This document shows, piece after piece, positions 35,065 through 40,785 of a DNA stretch of 40,785 bases. Source of the DNA: an uncultured Lachnospiraceae bacterium (GTDB taxonomy: Bacteria; Bacillota; Clostridia; Lachnospirales; Lachnospiraceae); assembly GCA_947630875.1 (NCBI GenBank), contig CANRJG010000017.1, positions 1-40,785 of the forward strand, in the 5' to 3' direction. Numbering within the stretch: position 1 is the first letter of the stretch; each line of letters opens with the position of its first letter. Under the pieces are notes generated by a model that was not told where the DNA came from, made no database searches, and saw nothing but the letters and a program-made list of their open reading frames with translations. The translations under genes and the position numbers were made by a program.

Positions 35065-37335
35065 ATGGCAACAGTTGCAACAGATCAGCTGATGGAGGTC
35101 GCTGCCAGAATACGTGAAATGCGCGAAATCTCCGGTATGACACAGCTGCAGATGGCGGAGCAGACGGAAGTCAGTCTGGAGGAGTATCAGGATTATGAGG
35201 CAGGAAGACTGGATTTTCCCTTTACCTTTATACATAAGTGCGCCCTTGCTTTCGGCATCGGAATCACGGATTTGCTGGAAGGGCAGAGCGCGCACCTGTC
35301 TTCCTATACCATTACGCGGAAAGGCCACGGCAGCCAGACCGCGAAGGAAAGCGGCATTGAGATCAAAAATCTCGCGCCCATGTTCCGGAAGAAAATCGCA
35401 GAGCCCTATTGGGTGAAGTATGAGTACAGCGAAGAACTGCAGAACAAACCGATTCACCTGACCAAGCATTCCGGTCAGGAATTTGACCTGATTATGAGCG
35501 GCCGCTTGAAAGTACAGGTGGGCGACAATGTGGAATACTTAAGCGAAGGCGACAGTATTTATTACAACAGCTCTACACCCCATGGTATGATCGCAGTGGA
35601 CGGACAGGACTGCCTGTTTGTAGCTGTGGTGCTGCCCGGCGCCAATCAGTCGGAAACCGTGATTCGAAACACCTTATTTACCACGAAAAAGCGGGATAAA
35701 AAACTGGTGGGCGAGCAGTTTGTGACCACGGTGGAAAACGAAAACGGATATCCGGTTTCCGTAGAATTCCACAACGAGGATCATTTCAACTTTGCCTTTG
35801 ACGTGGTGGATGCCATTGCCAACCGGGAGCCGGAAAAACTGGCGATGCTCCACATTTCCCGGGATAAGACGGAACGCCGCTTCACCTTCAACGATATGAA
35901 ACGGGCTTCCAATCAGTGCGCCAACTACTTCAAGTCCTTAGGGATTAAAAAAGGCGACAAGGTCATGCTGGTGCTGAAACGGCATTATCAGTTCTGGTTT
36001 GCGATTCTGGGCCTGCACAAACTGGGTGCCATTGCCATTCCGGCCACCAATCAGCTGCAGGAGCATGATTTTGATTACCGGTTTAACGCGGCGGAGGTCA
36101 ATGCAATACTGTGTACCGCCGACGGCGACGTGGCGCATCAGGTAGAGCTGGCGGAAAAGAACAGCCCCACGCTGCAGCTGAAAATCTTAGTGGGCGGAAA
36201 ACGGGAAGGCTGGCGTGATTTCGATGAGGAATACCAGCTGTACAGCGCTCATTTCTACCGCAATGAGGAATCCCCCTGCGGCAACGATCTGATGCTGATG
36301 TTCTTTACCTCCGGTACCACGGGATACCCGAAGATCGCGGCCCATACCTATAAATATGCGCTGGGACATTACATCGGCGCCCGTTACTGGCACGGCGTCA
36401 GCGACGAGGGCCTGCACTTTACGATTTCCGACACCGGCTGGGGCAAGGCGCTCTGGGGCAAGCTCTACGGCCAGTGGCTGTGCGAGGGTGCGGTCTTTAC
36501 CTATGACTTTGACCGTTTCTCCGCGGCGGATATTTTACCGATGTTTGCAAAATATAATATTACCACCTTCTGTGCGCCGCCGACCATGCTGCGTATGATG
36601 GTGAAGGAGGACATTTCCCAGTATGATCTTTCTTCCATCCAGCATATGACCACGGCAGGCGAGGCGCTGAATCCGGAGGTTTACAAGCAGTTTGAAGCGG
36701 CTACGGGCCTGCAGATCATGGAAGGCTTCGGCCAGACCGAAACCACGCTGGCCATCGGCAACCTGATGGGCGGCTCCCACAAGCTGGGATCCATGGGCAA
36801 ACCGTCGCCCATTTATGACATTGACATTCTGGATCCGGAGGGCAATCCGGTACCCAACGGCGAACCGGGCGAGATCGTCATCAAGGCGACGAGAGATCAT
36901 ATCCCCTGCGGGCTGTACTCCGGTTATTATAAGGATGAGAAGCTGACCAGCGAAGCATGGCACGACGGATATTATCATACCGGCGACACCGCATGGCGGG
37001 ATGAGGACGGCTTCTTCTGGTATGTGGGCCGTGTGGACGACGTCATCAAGTCCTCCGGTTACCGGATCGGACCCTTTGAAATTGAAAGCGTTATCATGGA
37101 GCTTCCCTACGTTCTGGAATGCGGCGTATCCGCTGCCCCGGACGAGGTCAGAGGACAGGTGGTCAAGGCCAGCATCGTGCTGGTGAAGGGCACCGAGCCC
37201 ACCGAGGAACTCAAGAAAGAGATCCAGAATTATGTGAAGAGCCATACGGCGCCCTATAAATATCCGAGAATCGTGGTATTCAAAGAGAGCCTGCCGAAGA
37301 CCATCAGCGGCAAGATTCAGAGAAATCTTTTATAA
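35065..37335 (+). CDS. HTH-cupin-AMP-dependent acyl-CoA ligase fusion
   Basis: Predicted 756-residue three-part protein. Residues about 12-70 are an XRE-type HTH (MREISGMTQLQMAEQTEVSL); about 120-190 a cupin barrel with His residues near 131-135 and at 173; about 235-756 an AMP-forming ligase with TSGTTGYPK (415-423), DTGWGKALWGK (456-466), GFGQTE, YHTGDTAWRDEDG, VDDVIKSSGYRIGP and the C-terminal catalytic Lys in SGKIQ (K750). The ligase part resembles medium-chain acyl-CoA synthetases (ACSM/Macs); a Methanosarcina member is reported to prefer 2-methylbutyrate. Start at 35065 has AGGAGG 6 bp upstream. Behind an Ile T-box and ahead of a 2-oxoacid oxidoreductase, it probably activates a branched-chain acid. 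Substrate is inferred, and aryl acids remain possible. Confidence 0.88.
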   Translation: MATVATDQLMEVAARIREMREISGMTQLQMAEQTEVSLEEYQDYEAGRLDFPFTFIHKCALAFGIGITDLLEGQSAHLSSYTITRKGHGSQTAKESGIEIKNLAPMFRKKIAEPYWVKYEYSEELQNKPIHLTKHSGQEFDLIMSGRLKVQVGDNVEYLSEGDSIYYNSSTPHGMIAVDGQDCLFVAVVLPGANQSETVIRNTLFTTKKRDKKLVGEQFVTTVENENGYPVSVEFHNEDHFNFAFDVVDAIANREPEKLAMLHISRDKTERRFTFNDMKRASNQCANYFKSLGIKKGDKVMLVLKRHYQFWFAILGLHKLGAIAIPATNQLQEHDFDYRFNAAEVNAILCTADGDVAHQVELAEKNSPTLQLKILVGGKREGWRDFDEEYQLYSAHFYRNEESPCGNDLMLMFFTSGTTGYPKIAAHTYKYALGHYIGARYWHGVSDEGLHFTISDTGWGKALWGKLYGQWLCEGAVFTYDFDRFSAADILPMFAKYNITTFCAPPTMLRMMVKEDISQYDLSSIQHMTTAGEALNPEVYKQFEAATGLQIMEGFGQTETTLAIGNLMGGSHKLGSMGKPSPIYDIDILDPEGNPVPNGEPGEIVIKATRDHIPCGLYSGYYKDEKLTSEAWHDGYYHTGDTAWRDEDGFFWYVGRVDDVIKSSGYRIGPFEIESVIMELPYVLECGVSAAPDEVRGQVVKASIVLVKGTEPTEELKKEIQNYVKSHTAPYKYPRIVVFKESLPKTISGKIQRNLL

Positions 37336-37388
37336 TAGAAAGACTTCAGCGGCGCAATCGCCGCCGCGCTTAAAGCATGAGGTGAGGT

Positions 37389-38060
37389 ATGCATCCATAC
37401 AAACGGCTGACGCTGCTCTGCGGACATTACGGCAGCGGCAAGACCAATGTGGCGTTGAATATGGCGTTTGAACTGAAGCGGCAGTATGCGCAGGTGGCCA
37501 TTGCGGATCTGGACATTGTTAATCCGTATTTCCGCACAAAGGACAGCAGCGCCGCGCTGGAACGGGAGGGTATCCGCCTGATCGTTTCCCCCTATGCGGG
37601 CAGCAATGTGGATATCCCGGCCATGCCCCAGGAAATGTACGCCATCTGCGACGACCGGCAGCTGCATGCCGTGGTGGACGTAGGCGGCGACGACCGGGGC
37701 GCGCTGGCGCTGGGACGGCTGGTGCCGGCAATTTTAGAAGAAAACGATTATGAAATGCTGATGGTGATCAACCGTTACCGGCCCCTGACGCCAGACGCGG
37801 CTTCTACCATGGAGGTTATGCGGGAAATCGAGACAGCCTGCGGGCTGCGGTTTACCGGACTGGTGAACAATTCCAATCTGGGTGCGCAGACGACGGCCCG
37901 GGATATATGGGATTCCATGGAATATGCGCAGGCCGTGGCAGAGCAGTCGGGCCTGCCGCTGATGTTGACTTCGGTCAGAGCGGATTTTTATGAAGCGCTG
38001 AAAGATAAAATACCGGATCTGTTTCCGATGCAGCTGCAGCAAAGTCTGCCGGGTATATGA
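37389..38060 (+). CDS. P-loop ATPase of SIMIBI (ParA/MinD-like) type, function unknown
   Basis: Predicted 223-residue soluble nucleotide-binding protein. Walker A reads GHYGSGKTN (about residues 12-20), a second Asp-rich motif IADLDIVNPYF follows the next strand, and VVDVGGDDRGALALG occupies the Walker B/switch position. Later VINRYRPLT and LVNNSNLG resemble the base-recognition strands of this class. I do not recognise a named family. It lies between the acyl-CoA ligase and the oxidoreductase subunits, with its stop overlapping the region just before the ferredoxin gene, so a service role for that enzyme (assembly, cofactor or regulation) is a guess. The start at 37389 has GAGGTGAGGT upstream. 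Confidence 0.75.
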   Translation: MHPYKRLTLLCGHYGSGKTNVALNMAFELKRQYAQVAIADLDIVNPYFRTKDSSAALEREGIRLIVSPYAGSNVDIPAMPQEMYAICDDRQLHAVVDVGGDDRGALALGRLVPAILEENDYEMLMVINRYRPLTPDAASTMEVMREIETACGLRFTGLVNNSNLGAQTTARDIWDSMEYAQAVAEQSGLPLMLTSVRADFYEALKDKIPDLFPMQLQQSLPGI

Positions 38061-38086
38061 AACAGCCCGGAGAAAAGGAGAATAGC

Positions 38087-38293
38087 ATGGCAAAATTAAC
38101 GTTTCAAACGGATTTCTGCAAGGGCTGCGGATTGTGTGTGGACGCCTGTCCGAAGCATCTGCTGGAACTTGCAGCGGATATCATCAATAAAAAGGGACAC
38201 CATCCCGCCCGGATCACAGACGAGGCAGCCTGCGTGGGCTGTGCTTCCTGTGCGATCATGTGCCCGGATTGTGTGATCCGGGTAGAAAGGTGA
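38087..38293 (+). CDS. 2-oxoacid:ferredoxin oxidoreductase, ferredoxin-like (delta) subunit
   Basis: Predicted 68-residue two-cluster ferredoxin with ligand sets CKGCGLCVDACPK and CVGCASCAIMCPD. It is the electron-wiring subunit of a four-subunit 2-oxoacid:ferredoxin oxidoreductase (VOR/KOR type). The ATG at 38087 follows AAAGGAG by 6 bp; the upstream in-frame ATG at 38057 lies inside the end of the ATPase gene and has no site. It precedes the alpha subunit by 4 bp. Confidence 0.92.
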   Translation: MAKLTFQTDFCKGCGLCVDACPKHLLELAADIINKKGHHPARITDEAACVGCASCAIMCPDCVIRVER

Positions 38294-38297
38294 GTGA

Positions 38298-39368
38298 ATG
38301 CATATGGCAGATAAAGTTCTGATGAAGGGTAATGAAGCCCTGGCAGAAGCGGCGATCAAAGCCGGATGCCGTCATTATTTCGGCTATCCCATTACGCCGC
38401 AGACCGAAGTAGCGGCCTATATGGCAAAACGGATGCCGAAAATCGGCGGAACCTTTTTACAGGCGGAAAGCGAGATCGCGGCCATCAACATGGTCTACGG
38501 CGTGGCTGCAGCCGGCAGGCGGGTCATGACCTCTTCTTCCAGCCCCGGCATTTCCCTGAAGGGCGAAGGCATTTCCTATCTGGCAGGTTCGGACCTGCCG
38601 GCACTGATTGTTAACGTACAGCGGGGCGGCCCGGGCCTGGGCGGCATCCAGCCCAGCCAGTCGGATTATTTCCAGGCTACCCGGGGCGGCGGCCATGGAG
38701 ATTATCATATGATCGTGCTGGCGCCGGCTTCCGTACAGGAAATGGCGGAACTGACCGTGCTGGGCTTTGAACTGGCGGATACATACCGGATGCCGGCCAT
38801 GGTGCTGGCGGACGGAACCATGGGACAGATGATGGAACCGGTATCCTTAGATTTTGCCGTTTCCCCTGCGCCTGAGAAACCCTGGGCAACCACGGGTACG
38901 AAGATGGCCAGGGAGCACAATATCGTCAACTCTCTGTTCCTGACGCCGGAAGAACTGGAGCAGCTCAATTTCAAGCGCTACGAACGCTATCAGGCCATCG
39001 AAGCAAATGAAACCAGATATGAAGAATATATGACCGAGGATGCGGACATTATCCTGGCAGCCTTCGGCATTGCCGCCAGAGTTTCCAAAACGGCGGTGAA
39101 CGAGGCAAGAAAGCAGGGCATTAAGGTGGGCCTGATTCGTCCCATTACCCTGTGGCCCTTCCCTTACGCGCCTTTCGCAAAGGCTGCGGAACACGCGAAA
39201 GCATTCATTTCCGTGGAACTGAACATGGGACAGATGATCGAAGACGTGCGACTGGCCATTTCCTGCAAAGCGCCCGTAACGCTCTGCAACCGGGCAGGCG
39301 GCATGATTCCTTCTCCCGGTCAGGTGCTGGAAGCAATTCAGAAAGCGGACGGAGGTGTGAGCAAATGA
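38298..39368 (+). CDS. vorB: 2-oxoacid:ferredoxin oxidoreductase alpha subunit, VorB type
   Basis: Predicted 356-residue alpha subunit of a CoA-dependent 2-oxoacid:ferredoxin oxidoreductase. Domain I begins [15 protein letters not shown] and [14 protein letters not shown], with the [13 protein letters not shown] and [12 protein letters not shown] stretches that mark the VOR/KOR group; domain II follows from about residue 225 ([10 protein letters not shown]). Overall similarity is to the branched-chain (3-methyl-2-oxobutanoate) class. The reaction is reversible: oxidative decarboxylation of branched 2-oxoacids or reductive carboxylation of branched acyl-CoA. The start at 38298 is preferred over 38304 on spacing to AAAGG. 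The stop overlaps the beta-subunit ATG. Confidence 0.92.
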   Translation: MHMADKVLMKGNEALAEAAIKAGCRHYFGYPITPQTEVAAYMAKRMPKIGGTFLQAESEIAAINMVYGVAAAGRRVMTSSSSPGISLKGEGISYLAGSDLPALIVNVQRGGPGLGGIQPSQSDYFQATRGGGHGDYHMIVLAPASVQEMAELTVLGFELADTYRMPAMVLADGTMGQMMEPVSLDFAVSPAPEKPWATTGTKMAREHNIVNSLFLTPEELEQLNFKRYERYQAIEANETRYEEYMTEDADIILAAFGIAARVSKTAVNEARKQGIKVGLIRPITLWPFPYAPFAKAAEHAKAFISVELNMGQMIEDVRLAISCKAPVTLCNRAGGMIPSPGQVLEAIQKADGGVSK

Positions 39369-40120
39369 CAGTATTTGAAAAACCCCATGCAATGACAGAC
39401 GTGCCCCTGCATTATTGCCCGGGCTGTACCCACGGCATTGTACACCGCCTGGTGGCGGAGGTCATCGACGAGCTGGGCATTGAAGGCAGAACCATCGGCA
39501 TCGCTCCGGTGGGCTGTGCGGTTATGGCATATGATTATTTCAACTGTGATATGATTGAGGCCGCCCACGGCCGTGCCCCTGCGGTGGCTACGGGTGTAAA
39601 ACGGGCCGATCCGGAAAATCACGTGGTGTTTACCTATCAGGGCGACGGCGATCTGGCCTCCATCGGTACGGCGGAAACTGTCCACGCGGCGGCCAGAAAT
39701 GAAAATATCACTGTCATTTTTATTAACAACGCCATTTACGGCATGACGGGCGGCCAGATGGCGCCCACTTCCCTGCCGGGACAGGTGACCCAGACCTCCC
39801 CTTACGGCAGAGATCCGAAGCTGTGCGGCTATCCGGTGAAGATCTGCGAGATGCTTTCCATGCTGGACGGCGCGGAGTATCTGGAGCGGGTGGCCGTCAA
39901 CAACGTGGCAAATATCCGCAAAGCCAAAAAGGCCATTAAAAAAGCGTTCCAGAACCAGCTGGACGGCAAGGGATTTTCCCTGGTGGAGGTGCTTTCCTCC
40001 TGTCCTACCAACTGGGGCATGACGCCGCAGAAGGCGCTGCAGTGGATCGACGAGAAGATGATTCCGTACTATCCGCTGGGGGTATACAAGGACAGATCTG
40101 CCGCAAAGGAGGAAGCATAA
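39365..40120 (+). CDS. 2-oxoacid:ferredoxin oxidoreductase beta (TPP) subunit
   Basis: Predicted 251-residue thiamine-diphosphate-binding subunit. The TPP motif is [17 protein letters not shown] ending in [12 protein letters not shown] (GDG to NN). The N-terminal YCPGCTHG is conserved in this family. The frame is open far upstream inside the alpha gene, but the ATG at 39365 overlaps the alpha stop as ATGA and follows GGAGGTG. It forms the catalytic centre with the alpha subunit. Confidence 0.93.
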   Translation: MTVFEKPHAMTDVPLHYCPGCTHGIVHRLVAEVIDELGIEGRTIGIAPVGCAVMAYDYFNCDMIEAAHGRAPAVATGVKRADPENHVVFTYQGDGDLASIGTAETVHAAARNENITVIFINNAIYGMTGGQMAPTSLPGQVTQTSPYGRDPKLCGYPVKICEMLSMLDGAEYLERVAVNNVANIRKAKKAIKKAFQNQLDGKGFSLVEVLSSCPTNWGMTPQKALQWIDEKMIPYYPLGVYKDRSAAKEEA

Positions 40121-40121
40121 G

Positions 40122-40655
40122 ATGAGCATGAAAAGATTTTTGTTTTCCGGTTTCGGCGGACAGGGTATTTTGTTTGCAGGAAAGCTGCTGGCCTACAAAG
40201 GACTGATGGAAGATAAACAGGTGAGCTGGCTGCCTTCCTACGGTCCGGAAATGCGGGGCGGCACAGCCAGCTGCAGCGTGATTATCAGCGATGAGCCGGT
40301 GGGATCTCCCATCGTTGCAGAACCGGATATTCTGGTGGCAATGAATCTGCCGTCGCTGGACCGCTATGAATCCGCGGTACAGCCGGGAGGCATGATATTT
40401 GTGGATTCCTCGCTGGTGGAACGAAAGGTACAAAGAGACGACGTGCAGGTATACTATGTACCCGCCACAAAGCTGGCCGGGGACAACGGTATGCCCACAC
40501 TTGCCAATATCATTTTGATGGGAAAAATTCTGAAGGTATTGGACGAATATGAAGAAAGCAGCATCGGGGCGGCGCTGCAGAAGGTGATTTCCGCAAGACA
40601 CGCCGATATGCTGGATACCAACCGCAAAGCGCTGGAAATCGGCGCGAATGCGTAA
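40122..40655 (+). CDS. 2-oxoacid:ferredoxin oxidoreductase gamma subunit
   Basis: Predicted 177-residue gamma subunit, the domain that helps bind CoA. It begins with the typical [17 protein letters not shown] and contains [15 protein letters not shown], both hallmarks. The start at 40122 has AAGGAGG 9 bp upstream; a second ATG lies two codons in. It completes the delta-alpha-beta-gamma set and is the last gene of the operon seen in the window. Confidence 0.93.
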   Translation: MSMKRFLFSGFGGQGILFAGKLLAYKGLMEDKQVSWLPSYGPEMRGGTASCSVIISDEPVGSPIVAEPDILVAMNLPSLDRYESAVQPGGMIFVDSSLVERKVQRDDVQVYYVPATKLAGDNGMPTLANIILMGKILKVLDEYEESSIGAALQKVISARHADMLDTNRKALEIGANA

Positions 40656-40669
40656 TAAAGAAACGACTT

Positions 40670-40698
40670 GGCAGGCGCGCTCTTCAAGCGCGCGTGCC
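40670..40698 (+). terminator. GC-rich hairpin after the oxidoreductase operon
   Basis: GCGCGCT pairs with AGCGCGC around CTTCA, with an outer GGCA/TGCC extension. No T-run follows, so termination may be inefficient or the hairpin may protect the 3' end of the mRNA. Confidence 0.45.
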
Positions 40699-40785
40699 GC
40701 TACATATAATTATAAGTCTGCAAATAAAAAGTCAAGCAGAAATTAATGAACTTTGAAAATTTTATACAGGTTGAATGAAAAGCAC
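40699..40785. other. AT-rich right end of window, no gene seen
   Basis: An AT-rich stretch with no supportable coding start. It may hold a promoter for a gene beyond the window. Confidence 0.4.

Noticed and set aside
37349-37364. GCGGCG/CGCCGC hairpin between the ligase and ATPase genes
   Set aside because: There is no T-run and the downstream genes are clearly part of the same unit, so it is not called as a terminator.
1-40785. CRISPR arrays, tRNA or rRNA genes, IS elements and phage genes
   Set aside because: No repeat-spacer pattern, cloverleaf-like segment, transposase or integrase frame was seen in the window.

Overview
This window reads as a chromosome segment of an anaerobic, endospore-forming member of the Clostridia (Bacillota), probably a fermentative gut or rumen type. 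The grounds are a spore cortex-type LysM/GH18 protein and SpoVT, a three-subunit NAD-linked [FeFe] hydrogenase, ferredoxin-dependent 2-oxoacid metabolism, dockerin-bearing secreted pectate-lyase-like proteins, a T-box leader, and gene-dense operons with AGGAGG ribosome binding sites. No tRNA, rRNA, IS element, prophage or CRISPR array was seen.

Layout, left to right. 1-3060: a HIT protein (+) converges on murG and a LysM/GH18 spore-type hydrolase (-), with a shared terminator between them. 3077-7275 (-): hydrogenase operon hydC-hydB-hydA from one sigma-A-type promoter. 7403-11214 (-): an SGNH hydrolase, then purB-purA, the two adenylosuccinate steps of purine synthesis. 11338-16264: two divergently transcribed secreted pectate-lyase-like proteins, one with an N-terminal and one with a C-terminal dockerin. 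16445-22253 (+): an oppBCDF peptide transporter and its binding protein; the binding protein appears circularly permuted. 22333-23781 (+): nicotinate phosphoribosyltransferase. 23831-24376 (-): spoVT. 24500-32796 (-): a complete histidine operon, yerC-hisZ-G-D-C-B-H-A-F-IE-J, almost all with overlapping start and stop codons. 32991-34574 (+): a polytopic GT-C-like membrane protein. 34723-40655 (+): a T-box leader followed by an HTH-cupin-acyl-CoA ligase fusion, a P-loop ATPase, and the four subunits of a branched-chain-type 2-oxoacid:ferredoxin oxidoreductase.

The two strongest observations are these. (1) The T-box specifier reads AUC (Ile) and the T-box bulge is UGGUACC, so the last operon should be switched on by uncharged tRNA-Ile. 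With an acyl-CoA ligase and a VOR-type oxidoreductase, this suggests isoleucine synthesis from exogenous 2-methylbutyrate: activation to the CoA ester, reductive carboxylation to 3-methyl-2-oxopentanoate, then transamination. The hydrogenase upstream could help balance reduced ferredoxin. (2) In the peptide-binding lipoprotein, the roughly 70 residues that normally end an OppA/DppA-type protein sit right after the lipobox linker, and the protein stops where that tail should begin.

All functional calls rest on motif recognition by eye. No database search, folding or alignment program was run.
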